Source: Maratus speciosus (taxonomy: Eukaryota > Arthropoda > Arachnida > Araneae > Salticidae). Taken from it: a DNA stretch of 64,000 nt. Every line of letters begins with the position of its first letter. Position 1 is the stretch's first letter. The notes under the pieces are model-generated. The model had not been told where the DNA came from and ran no database searches. It saw only the letters and a program-made list of their open reading frames with translations. This document shows positions 54,397 to 64,000 of the stretch, piece by piece. The stretch covers positions 669,932,484-669,996,483 of the forward strand of contig OZ010788.1 of NCBI GenBank assembly GCA_963932465.1, given 5' to 3'. Made by a program: the position numbers and the translations under genes.

Positions 54397-55596
54397 CCAT
54401 TATATAATTACAATTTATCATCTATTTCCAATTACTAAAATTAAATTAATAAATTTAGCTTCAATACATAACACTGACATTATACAAAATAAAGATGGAA
54501 CCTATAACTTGTAATACAAAATCAAGCACAATACAACTAATTCACTAGCACATTGCGGACGATTAATCCATGGAAAACATACGAATAACCACCAAATTTT
54601 GATATAATAACCTATTAAAGACATATACATATAACTAGCGAAATATTGTTGAACCATTAAAAGACGTATAGTAAACAAATAATAGATCAATTGGATGGAT
54701 GTAGCAGGAAGCTTATATAGCATTTCAATTTTTCAGGGGTACATGAAATACAAATATAAGCAAAAACATAGTCGATTTCTGTAATAGAATCCACCAATAA
54801 GCTAAAAATTGAATTCCACTATGTACCCGATCCACTATACACCAAAAAGTATAAATTTACCATGCCATATAAATTGAATAAAATAATTAATTAATCAATG
54901 CAAGATCCGTAAAAATGAACAATATGAACAAAATTGGAACATTTAAATTTAAGACATACCCAGCAAGAGAATTGCTATGACCATATCATAATCTCAAACA
55001 TGTATCCCATTTTAGCACAGCAAAAATCCCGTCTAATTAACTGGTACAGTTAAAAGCGAATCCTCACGGCCTCAAATCATCACAGCTTGCAGATAATATT
55101 AACATTCTTATAAATATAATAATTATAATTAACTTAAATAGTCTATATAATAAAAATTATTTTGTGCTATTTTAAGGATCCTGAATTAAATGATTACTAA
55201 AAAGTACAAAAAGAATATGTTTAATAAACAGGTAATAAGTAATATAAATAATATAATATAATATAATAAATTATGGCAACATACTTATTTTAGAAGAGAT
55301 TAAATAATTATTTAATGCTTCCATCTACCAAAACTTTAAAAAATTAAAAATGTCCATACGTGTTCACAATCACGGCTAAAAGAAGTAGAAATAATTAGTA
55401 GTGTTTCCATCTATTGGAGATTACCAAAAATAGCTGTAGAAAAATTGCATATATATATATATAAAATATAAAAGAAAAAATGTCCATTAGATCCAATCAG
55501 CCTGAAACAGTTCATGAACAGGCGAAAAAGTTACCAAAGGGATGCCCCAGCATAAAAAAAACTCCTTTCAGAGACCATACATTAAGTTTATCTATA
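54396..55596. other. AT-rich, no recognised feature
   Basis: (ATA)n-like stretch near 55240-55270 and a short TA run at 55451. No gene. Confidence 0.4.
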
Positions 55597-56265
55597 CAGT
55601 AGAACCTCTTTTATCCGAAACTCTTTTAACCGAAATTCTCGGTTAACCGAAATCTATTTTGAAAGCTTTTTTTTAAATATTACACTCCTTGTGTGCAAAA
55701 TCCATTTTCAAAGGTTTTTGTAATCTATCATATTCCTTGTGTGCAAGTGGTCCATTTGAAACTACGAGTACATATAAATATTTTCGATCCCCTTTCTTAG
55801 AGTTACTTTGAATTTAACTTGAGCTCCCGTAAGCCGCAGAGTGGAACGAGCAAAACGAACGAAAAAACGAACAAATCGGCCATTTTGAAGCTTTTGAATG
55901 TTTTGCAAAAGGTTTGGCATGGCTGGAGCAGCAGAAAGACTGTGATATTCGTTAATTAATAATATTTTAAAACTTCGTGATAGAATTTCAAAAAAAGGCA
56001 ATCGAAACTGCGACAAACAAAACATTGTTTAAAGCCCTTGTGAAATATGTAAAAGGAACTTGATTTAAAAATTAAAATTTAGGTAATTTATTCTTGTTTC
56101 TATTTTATTATTGCTTTATTTTTATTAAGTACTTGTTACCATAATAAGAAATAGCGCATATATTTCTCCTTAATCTTAAAATGGAAGCATTCTCGATTAT
56201 CCAAAAATTTCGATTTTTCGAAAGGTGGTCGGTCCCAATTACTTCAGATAATCGAGGTTCTACTG
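55597..56265. mobile_element. Tigger-type non-autonomous element (669 bp)
   Basis: CAGTAGAACCTCTTTTATCC and, inverted, CAGTAGAACCTCGATTATCT, with TA at 55595-55596 and 56266-56267. Subterminal CGGTTAACCGAA and GATAATCGAG motifs. The right 110 bp matches the solo end at 24348. The interior 87-codon minus-strand frame has no transposase motif. Confidence 0.9.
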
Positions 56266-57020
56266 TATATATAAACGCTTAAAAACAGCGTAAAAGTGGA
56301 AAAATAAAATTATTTACATATTTACAAATTGGATAATGTATTTACAAACATGAAAAAACTAACAAAAAGAGGCAATAAAAAAATAAATGAGGAGAGTTCA
56401 ATCTAATTATACAGTTAAAAACGTTATACAAAGGGTAAAATATTAGAAAAGGAGGACGGCGACCGCATAGTCATGTAACTAACTCTTAGATTAATGTAGA
56501 AAAAACAGTTAAAAAAAGTAAGTTTAAAAATGTGTAAGATATGGTAATCTAAGTTTAAAGCGTGTTTTTTTCAACAAAACAGTTACTTTAATTAACAGAT
56601 TTTCAAACCAAAATTCATTAAAAATTTCCATTTGTATTTACCGGTGATAAAATATTCAAAATTCTGTAAAGGATGGGTCGGTAAAAAGAATCTGTTAAGA
56701 AAATGTCAATATTCATAAAAAGTAAACCAATATTAGAAAAATTAAGTTTGATACTGTTATTGATCGTATTTACAATTTTGAGAAGTTTTTCACAATAATG
56801 TACATTGCATGTATTTGTATGCATAAAACTTTAGGTTTAATGCCTGAGCGAGATTTGACCAGTTTGTACAACGTTTTGCCAAAATGCAGTACTTGCTAGC
56901 ATCAATACCATTGTAGCAAATTTAGGATTAATATTGATTCAGAAAATTTCGCTCACTATTCTGTAAATCTGAAGGAAATTATTTAAAAAAAAAAGTACTA
57001 GCTATTTGTAAAATAAAAGT
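56266..57020. other. AT-rich, no recognised feature
   Basis: Nothing coding or repeated that I can support. Confidence 0.4.
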
Positions 57021-57024
57021 TTAA

Positions 57025-57233
57025 TTCTTTCCGACGCAGTGTGCCCATGTCAGGATACCTAATTTTAATTCCAAACTTACAAACGGCACCAAGAATATTT
57101 TAATGGAATCTTTCATTAACAATGAAAGTATAAAGTAACAAGTTTTTAATTTCTAAAAAAAGTCGTATGTAAATTCCGGTGTCAGTTGATGATTTCATCA
57201 TTTTAGTACAAAATTTGTCTGTGCCGGAAAGGA
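57025..57233. mobile_element. TTAA MITE (TTCTTTCCGACGCAG ends)
   Basis: TTAA at 57021-57024 and 57234-57237; right end, inverted, TCCTTTCCGGCACAG. GTAAATTCCGGTG inside links it to 62582-62782 and 8291-8640. Confidence 0.85.
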
Positions 57234-57390
57234 TTAAATTAAAAAAAAAATCTGACTTCGTTCAAATTTTTAAAAGCAACTAATGCCATCTTTAAGAGCC
57301 CACACTAATCACGGGAAGAAATAAAACGCTTATGTGGTCTATTGGGAAAGTTATTTTCAAATATCTCGCTTGCATTTTAATATTCTTAAA

Positions 57391-57620
57391 AGTTTTTTTG
57401 CATAGGATAGCTGAGGTCTATCTCTAACCGGGATAGATTTTAATTTTTCGATTTTGGTTATACTTTTTTATATATTAGGATAGTTTCAATTTCAGAACCG
57501 GTGCCAGCTGGTTCCGAAAGAAAACGTATTTTTATTTTATTTATTTATTTTAAACCAAAATCTGAAAAGTAAAAACTAGCCCTGTTATAGATCCTCCTCA
57601 GCTATCCTATGCAAAAAAAT
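57391..57620. mobile_element. MITE-like inverted repeat (GCATAGGATAGCTGAGG)
   Basis: Arms of about 70 bp: TTTTTGCATAGGATAGCTGA and, further in, TTTTGGTT, inverted at 57548-57620. Total about 230 bp. Target duplication unclear. Confidence 0.75.
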
Positions 57621-57904
57621 CGAAAAATAAAGTTTTCTGCACACTTAAAAAAACATTTTAATTAACTTGGTTCATTTTTATAAGTATAAAATTTTGTAAT
57701 TGTTTTTCGCTCACAAGCTGATGTATTGGAATTATAAAAATTGTGTACACAAGTGTGTATTCGATGACAGTTCAATATTTTAATATTTTAAAAATTTAAT
57801 TTTGAAGTAATCAGTTAATTTGAAGGAATTTTTCCTCGCCCGAAAGCAGGTAATAAATCATCAAGTTTTATTTATCGTTACAACTGTATACAATTTACAA
57901 AAGT
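57621..57904. other. AT-rich; right part similar to 38116-38250 inverted
   Basis: Weak similarity from about 57830 leads into the better conserved segment at 57905. Confidence 0.35.
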
Positions 57905-57990
57905 GATGTTAATTATGCGCCAAACCACGCTTGTTAAAATAGGCCAACTGGCTATAAAACTGCAACATTGTAATGGTTTAAACAATGCAA
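57905..57990 (+). other. Segment conserved with 38030-38115, possible coding relic
   Basis: Reads LIMRQTTLVKIGQLAIKLQ on the plus strand against LIMRQTTLCKRGQLALKV at the other locus. Frame held despite nucleotide change. No flanking exon is identifiable. Confidence 0.35.
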
Positions 57991-58149
57991 AGGAGAAAAG
58001 GAAAAAATAAAGTATTTAAATAAAAGCATTAAAAAAAAGTTCCGTTATTTCTCAGATTCAAACTATTGATTTCATTGTTGTAACCAAATGTTGTAATTAC
58101 ATACTTAACAGCATCGCCATGTTTGATGTCAATCTTGGCTTTGGATATA

Positions 58150-58572
58150 CAGTGAAACCTCCCTGTGCGACCACCTCCCATTTTTTCATGGAACAAAATT
58201 TATTCGCATAGGCTCAATGCGAATTTTTCCTCCATTTTGAGACTATCCCAGTTGAACTCCCTCCATGGCGACCCATTTTGTTGAAGAAAATGAAACAAAT
58301 TCAGTTTTTTCCTGGTCGCTTGAAGGAGGTTTTATTAGAAAAATTATTCCGGAGAGCGCATGGTTCATCAAACTTCTAAACTAAGTTTAGATTTTTTTTT
58401 TTTATACCGGTAACTTTTAAGGGTTTAAACCCCTTTGTGCCTTTTTAGACAATGAATTTAACTCTGATGACACATTAAGAATGACGGTCAATAAACTCCC
58501 CTGCCCCATTCTATCAGGAAACTCTCAAAGAAATAAATAAATTAATAAAATCGTCATTATTTGCTCCCGTCC

Positions 58573-58603
<31 letters not shown>

Positions 58604-58898
58604 TTTATTTACTGAACTTTGAAAGGACTTGGAAATAAAAGTTATAAAAGATAAAACCGTAAAATCAAGCAAACGTCAATGTATTCATTTTTAACTCTAC
58701 AGTAATTAACTTTTGTTTTGATACTTTAATTTTCATATTTTTTCCTAAAGTGAAAAATAAATTTTAGTAATATTAATTTTTATCTTTTTTTAAACAATTA
58801 AAATCTAGATTTAAACATGACCTCCATTAAGAGACCACCGCTCGGAGTGGCCCATTTTTATTGGAACGGAATGTGGTCGCTTTATGTAGGTTTTACTG
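58150..58898. mobile_element. Tigger-type non-autonomous element (749 bp)
   Basis: CAGTGAAACCTCCCTGTGCG and, inverted, CAGTAAAACCTACATAAAGC, both then GACCACATTCC-like and CATTTT. TA at 58148-58149 and 58899-58900. An A-run lies at 58575-58600. No transposase. Confidence 0.9.
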
Positions 58899-59989
58899 TA
58901 ATTATGTAAGATAAAGTCTCTTGTTATAATAAATCAGGAGCGCAGATTTTGAAGGGTTGAACATTTGACTTGTTTATATCGATCGATCTTTTGTTTAGAT
59001 TATCTAAATGCACCTGTCCCCCAAAATAACACACATTCCACATCATTTACATCAAAATTCGGGAGCGGAACATCCAATTTTGCAACCATTGTTTTGTAAA
59101 TTTATTTCTATTCAGCGAAAGACTTTAAAAATCTTATGCTATTTCGAATAATATTGGATACAATACTATTACGAATTTAGTAACAGTTAGATAATTTTTT
59201 AATAAAATATTTCCTTTTAAAATTTTCTAGTTTTAGTTTTAAATTTATTATCTAAAGTTCTAAAATAAAGTAGATATATAGGATCAAGAAAAATTGATAA
59301 AGTAGTACCTTACCAAAGATAAAATACTTATAAAAACATAGTAGAAATTTATCTTTTTTGGATACTTTTAACACTTTGTTAAGTACAAAGAATTAGAATC
59401 AACAATTGGAATAAAAATAATACAAAAATGTAAAAGTTCTGAAAAAGTTGTATGAGTTGTAGCTCACAATATATCAATAAATTTATTAATTGGTCAAGCA
59501 ATTTAAATATTTCAATTAAGCATTAATATTGAACATATTGTTAGTGAACATGATTAAATGCAAATACTTAGAATCAATAATTTGAAATCTTGTTTAAAAT
59601 AATATTACAGAAACTTTAACATGTTTCGATAAATCGATATTGTTTACATTTCGAAGATAACAATGGACGAATTAGGTAACCTAATTCGGTATTATCTTTT
59701 GTTCTTCGAAACGTGAAGTAACCGGAAAGATTTAATAAGAATTTCATAATTCACTACGTCGTGTTATGAAAGAGTGCATTGTAAAATGATGAACATAATA
59801 AAAAAATGTTTTTTTGTGTAACACGCATGATGCTTTTCAAGCAGAAATCATGTTATTTTAAAACGTTAATTTCAAATTATATGAACAATAAGCATGTTAT
59901 AAATGTAGCAGTTGACTCTGATAAGAATTAGGCTTAGCAAATAATATTTATAACGTTTTTCATAAAAAAAAAAAAAAAGATTAGTACTG
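58899..59989. other. AT-rich, no recognised feature
   Basis: Contains CAATGGACGAATTAGGTAACCTAATTCGG near 59662-59690, a palindrome around GAATTAGGTAACCTAATTC. Otherwise nothing supported. Confidence 0.4.
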
Positions 59990-59993
59990 TTAA

Positions 59994-61467
59994 GAGCCAT
60001 TATTTTGAAATTCAGACAAAAAGTGATATTTTGATAGTTGTATTTTTTAATTGGCTTGATTTTTTTTTTATGTTGAAGTAGATCATATTTAATGAATATT
60101 GTGCAATTTTGAAGCCCTGAAAAATTTTCCTCTTTCCTGTAGAAAATGTCAAAGTTCAAGATCATGAATCCCTTTTTTCATGAAAATTGAAATGCCAGTA
60201 TGTTTGGATTGCTATATATCTGGAAAGCAACGACATCCCAAAATTATTTTGTCATAACCTGTTAGTATAACACTACATGCTTAGTAAAATATACTTGGTT
60301 CCATGGGGCATTGTTAATTTTCATTGCTATGTTGCCACAAAATGCAATCAAAATGATGTTTTTGTCCGTTTTCTGCACTTACTATCTTTGTTAAACAATA
60401 GTACCCCAAAATTTTTCTTATAGAATATGAAAGTTTACTATTAGGACAAGCTAAGTAATATAGAACTTTACCAGGATATCGATGCTGTTAGCAGATATAA
60501 TCTGTTAAATATTCAAAAAGTTTCAAAATCTGCAACTTTTGAAGTAGTCCTATTTCGAAACAGCATCACAGTTGAATAAAACAAAATATATCAGGAAGTA
60601 GTTGAACATATGTACAAAAAAATGGAAACGAAAAATAAGTGGGGTCTCATGCTATTTTCAGAAAAAAGACAAACTTTACAAAAAGGCAGTGTCAATATCA
60701 GGCTTTTTCCCAGTAAGAAAGTGATTTATCCCGTTTCTCTTTCCCTTTCCTATGTTTTTTACCCTATGAGGAAATGGAACATCACTTTTCTCTTTCTCCT
60801 TCTAGGGGAAAAGCTTGATTATTGCACGGCCTTTTTGCAGCGTTTGTCTTTTTTTTTCGTGTTAAAATAGCATGAGACCCCACTTACTTTTCGTTTCCAT
60901 GTTTTTGTACATATGTTTAACTGCTACATGATATGTTTTGTTTATTCAACTGTGATGCTGTTTTGAGATAGGACTAATTCAAAATTTGCAGATTTTGAAA
61001 CTTTTGAATATGTAACAGATTATATCTGCTAACAGCATCGATATCCCGGTAAAGTTCTATATGACTTAGCTTGGCCTAATAGTAAACTTTCATATTCTAC
61101 AAGAAAAATTTTGGGGTACTATTGCTGAACCAAGATAAGTGCAGAAAACGGACAAAAACATCATTTTGATTGCATTTTGTGGCAACATAACAATGAAAAT
61201 TAACAATGCCCCATGGAACCAAGTAAATTTTACTAAGCATGTAGCGTTATACTAACAGTTTATGACAAAAGAATTTTGGGAAGTTGTTACTTTCCAGAGA
61301 TATAGCAATCCAAACATACTGGCATTTCAATTTTCATGAAAAATGGGATTCATGGTCTTGAACTTTGACATTTTCTACAGGATACAGGAAATTTTCATTA
61401 AATATGATCTATTTCAAGATAAATCAAGCAAAACAGAAAATAGAATAAATTTTCAAAATAATGGCTC
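59994..61467. mobile_element. 1.47-kb near-complete palindrome flanked by TTAA
   Basis: TTAA at 59990-59993 and 61468-61471. GAGCCATTATTTTGAAA at the left is matched inverted at the right, and similarity continues inward through CCATGGGGCATTGTTAATTT, ATCTGCTAACAGCATCGATA and AGCATGAGACCCCACTTA to within about 50 bp of the centre near 60760. Arms of about 700 bp. No transposase; the 86-codon frame at 60610-60870 is the palindrome centre. TTAA plus long arms suggests a fold-back TTAA element. Confidence 0.92.
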
Positions 61468-61471
61468 TTAA

Positions 61472-62197
61472 TACAATCCGACAATACAGATTATACAATA
61501 TTGTGTAACAATTATGTTCTCATCTGGGTGAATTGTGTCCCCTAGATTTGTCTTGATTAGTTTAGTTGGCACAGCATTGGTAATTTAAACCCGAGGCCTA
61601 ATAATAAAGCCTTTGTGCAAGAATATTAAAAAGCAGAAAAAATTTCGGCTTTTTAATCGAGTATAAGTATCCCCAAAATGCTGAAAAATGCCTTACTTAT
61701 TTACCAGATGGAGACCAATAGGCACTGGAAATTAAAAAAAAAAAAAATGAGGTAGGAAATTGAAAAAAAAATGTTAAAATAGTTAAAAAAAAAAAAGTCT
61801 CCTTTATTATTTTTTTTAATTTTTATGCTATTTTTTAGACAAAATTAGTCAATTTTATAATTTTTCTTTTTCTGAAACCACATCATTAAAAAAAGGAAAA
61901 ATAACTATAATAGTCAAACTTATTTTGAAAAATAATGGGACTTTTGGAGAATAATGTCGTAACTGTTTCTTTAACACTACTACCGCCGGCAAAAACGTAT
62001 ACCTATAACCGCCAAAGCGCTCATTTTGACCGATGTGAATTACAAGGTCAACTATTGTTAACTTGCCGTTTTTTACTCTTAGTTATCGTTTATTACTATT
62101 ATTACCATCATTGCCCATATAATAATATATACTTCATAATTTTTATTTTTTTTTACATTTTATTATGTTATAATTATATTATATTGATATATATATA
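61472..62197. other. Unassigned, with a degenerate tRNA-like trace and a MITE-like end
   Basis: GATTAGTTTAGTTGGCACAG (61555-61574) resembles an A-box, and AAACCCGAGGCC follows, but no cloverleaf closes. TTTAACACTACTACCGCCGG near 61965-61990 resembles the TTAA MITE end at 19009. A-runs near 61735 and 61780. Confidence 0.35.
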
Positions 62198-62216
62198 CTA
62201 GGGGGCTCTGCCCCCC
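62198..62216 (-). other. GC hairpin with CTAG, possible Helitron 3' end
   Basis: Plus strand CTAGGGGGCTCTGCCCCCC: stem GGGGGC/GCCCCC with loop TCT. On the minus strand a hairpin is directly followed by CTAG and then T in TATATA. Helitrons end in a hairpin and CTRR and insert between A and T. The hairpin normally stands several bases before CTRR, so this fit is loose. Confidence 0.3.
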
Positions 62217-62581
62217 TGCAAGCTACGCTCGCCAACCCCCGTTCAGATACCGCAGAATCTAAAATCACACAAATTTGATCGGTTTTTAAAAGATTAGAGA
62301 AGATTGAATTATACTGAAAAAACCTGTAGCGATCTCCCTGTAAGCGGGTTTCCATTCAATTCCTTTTGATTGCGAAAATTTAAGGCCAAATAAGTTTCCT
62401 TTTAAGACATCCAATGGTTGTTTTCGTGTTTGATTAAAGAAGATCAGTTAAACATTTGAAAAGAAGCTAAAATAAAATTAGTTAAGTAAACAGAGTCTTT
62501 GCCGACCGGTATTTTTTAACAGCGTTATAAAACGATAGATATAATACAATTTGCTACAATTACTACAATTTACTGCTTTAA

Positions 62582-62782
62582 CCCCTTCAAGGGCGGTGGT
62601 TCATTTTTGGACCATTTAATTTTAATTCTTAAATGCCACATTGGCACCAGAATATTAGAATGAAAATTTTTATTTTATTAAGTAAGTGAGCAAAAGCATT
62701 TTCGTATTTCGAAATTTGTTTGTAAATTCCGGTGCCATTCACTGATTTCAACATTTTACGAATAGCCTTGTAACTGAAAGGA
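62582..62782. mobile_element. TTAA MITE (CCCCTTCAAGGG / TCCTTTCAGTTAC ends)
   Basis: TTAA at 62578-62581 and 62783-62786. AAATTCCGGTGCCATTCAC links it to 57025-57233 and to the SINE-split remnant at 8291-8640. Confidence 0.8.
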
Positions 62783-63239
62783 TTAAACGCATATTAAGGT
62801 ATTTATTATTTTAATTTATTTATTGTTTCCTTTCTCTTTTAATATTCACGTGTAAATACAATTTTCAATACATAATTTTCAATATTTTCCTGCTTTTAAC
62901 ACGTACTCATTTAATAGTAATTTTAAAGTTTTTTTTTCTGTTTTTAATAGCCATGTGTAAATAAATTTGTAATCGTTAGGAAATATTATTCTTTGCGCTG
63001 TTTTTAGAATTGAAAACAATCTCTATAATAATAGACTAAGTTATGTGACTATCATCATGTGACTATCATCCTTTATTGTATAACAGTTATTTGTTCACTT
63101 ATTTTAAATATATATTTGTGATTTAGTAAAATAGTTCGTAAAAGTCTGTAGTTTCCAAATGTTATATTTTTAAAAGGCTCAATTTACTATCGACAGTGTT
63201 TTTTCTCTTATTTTTCAAATGTTTCAATTCAAGTGATTT
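62783..63239. other. AT-rich, no recognised feature
   Basis: Direct repeat GTGACTATCATC at 63046 and 63059. Nothing else supported. Confidence 0.4.
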
Positions 63240-64000
63240 TCATTTTGCGCCAACTATTGAGCTTGGCGCCAATGGTGTCCGTATAACGGAAACGTACCAT
63301 TTTTTTTTAACTCATAAGTTAGCATTTTTTTATTTTTCGAGTGGTAAATTAAAACGGTACTGCTTGGTACTGCTTGCCATTTACCAAAAATCTATCGCCA
63401 GACTATAAGATTAAATGCTATTAATGGTTGATCATAAATGTCACATACAGTTGACTGCAAGGAAGTTACATGTGTTTACGCTATCAAGTGATTTTTATTT
63501 CGACGCTTTATTTGTATTTGTATTTTTATGCTAATTTATTTGTTCTTTCGTTAATTAAAATAAAAATTGCGTCAACTTGTATAATTTGGCGAGTGGTTTG
63601 GCGATTTATATAATTTGGCGATATTGGTCATTTGCTATGAATTTGAAATTAAATGTCCTGATTTCTTGCATTACTTAATTTAACACAGATGTCATATAAG
63701 CAGCGGGTTTGGCGTGATATTTTTTACGACAATTTGGCGAAAACCTCGTTTTCGAATACCAGTTACCTTACTTATTTTAAATTATTTTCTATTGTTTTAA
63801 ATTATTTTCTATTATTTTTAAAATGAAATAAAAATAAATAAAAAAAATTGATTAATAACTATAGAACAAAGCAATTTGTAACTTTTTTTTTAAATAAAAA
63901 GAAAATAAATGTAAATAAACATTTATTAATGAATAAGCAACAATAGCCGGGTTACCATGTCAGGCAAAATAACGCCATTTTGGCGCCAATTAGGTACCCC
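63240..64000. repeat. Dispersed repeat fragment and TTTGGCG-rich stretch
   Basis: AGTTAGCATTTTTTTATTTT then GTGGTAAATTAAA (63318-63353) matches 33552-33588. TTTGGCG or its near forms recur about eight times between 63245 and 63990, including TTGGCGCCAAT twice. No gene; a 70-codon frame at 63196-63408 spans the repeat. Confidence 0.45.

Noticed and set aside
54173..54421. 82-codon minus-strand frame
   Set aside because: Translation of an (AT)n microsatellite.
60610..60870. 86-codon frame as a gene
   Set aside because: It is the centre of the long palindrome, with no domain.
61540..61620. Another tRNA-derived SINE
   Set aside because: An A-box-like sequence is present but there is no convincing B-box or cloverleaf.

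Overview
This is eukaryotic, AT-rich DNA that reads as a transposon graveyard with no convincing intact host gene. Mariner, Tc1, pogo/Tigger and Penelope-type relics, tRNA-derived repeats and a (AACCC)n-tailed SINE together suggest an arthropod. The Tc1 relic resembles those common in spiders, so an arachnid is my best guess; this comes from family recall, not a search. Bacterial features (operons, ribosome binding sites, CRISPR) do not apply. Longest readable frames are decayed transposases, and no host protein longer than about 100 residues is supported.

Layout. 0-10 kb: two direct copies (A and B) of a dispersed unit of about 4-5 kb. Copy A is broken by a TA-target MITE. Copy B is broken by a pogo-type element with a pipsqueak-like helix-turn-helix, a MITE holding a second MITE, and a SINE sitting in a TTAA MITE. 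10-13.5 kb: a mariner relic split by a long-TIR TA element, TTAA MITEs, and a head-to-head pair of Penelope-like 3' ends. 13.8-17.6 kb: a ~140-bp tandem array split by a 2.8-kb CACTG-ended element whose two ends carry different versions of one subterminal motif. 17.9-21 kb: MITEs and copy C of the dispersed unit. 21.7-24.3 kb: a TTAA element with 236-bp inverted arms, holding a three-module tRNA-derived composite bounded by a 16-bp target duplication. 24.3-33.6 kb: a Tigger end, two GC-richer patches, TTAA elements and short duplications.

33.8-39.1 kb: inverted copies (D/E) of the dispersed unit, including a possible short terminal exon on the minus strand; a full-length Tc1-like element with 34-bp inverted repeats lies inside. 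39.5-41 kb and 43.5-47.3 kb: two Tigger elements with decayed transposases; the second carries two CAG...CTG MITEs with 6-bp target duplications. 41.9-43.2 and 47.9-48.4 kb: degenerate ~145-bp arrays that end in a conserved hairpin. 49.0-51.1 kb: another ~145-bp array, hit by a mariner. 52.4-58.9 kb: TTAA, hAT-like, mariner-like and Tigger-like non-autonomous elements. 60.0-61.5 kb: a 1.47-kb near-perfect palindrome flanked by TTAA. The last 2.5 kb holds a GC-rich hairpin, a MITE and a cluster of TTTGGCG motifs.

Because the dispersed unit occurs several times, its copies act as empty sites for one another. This gives direct within-window support for many insertions and target duplications.
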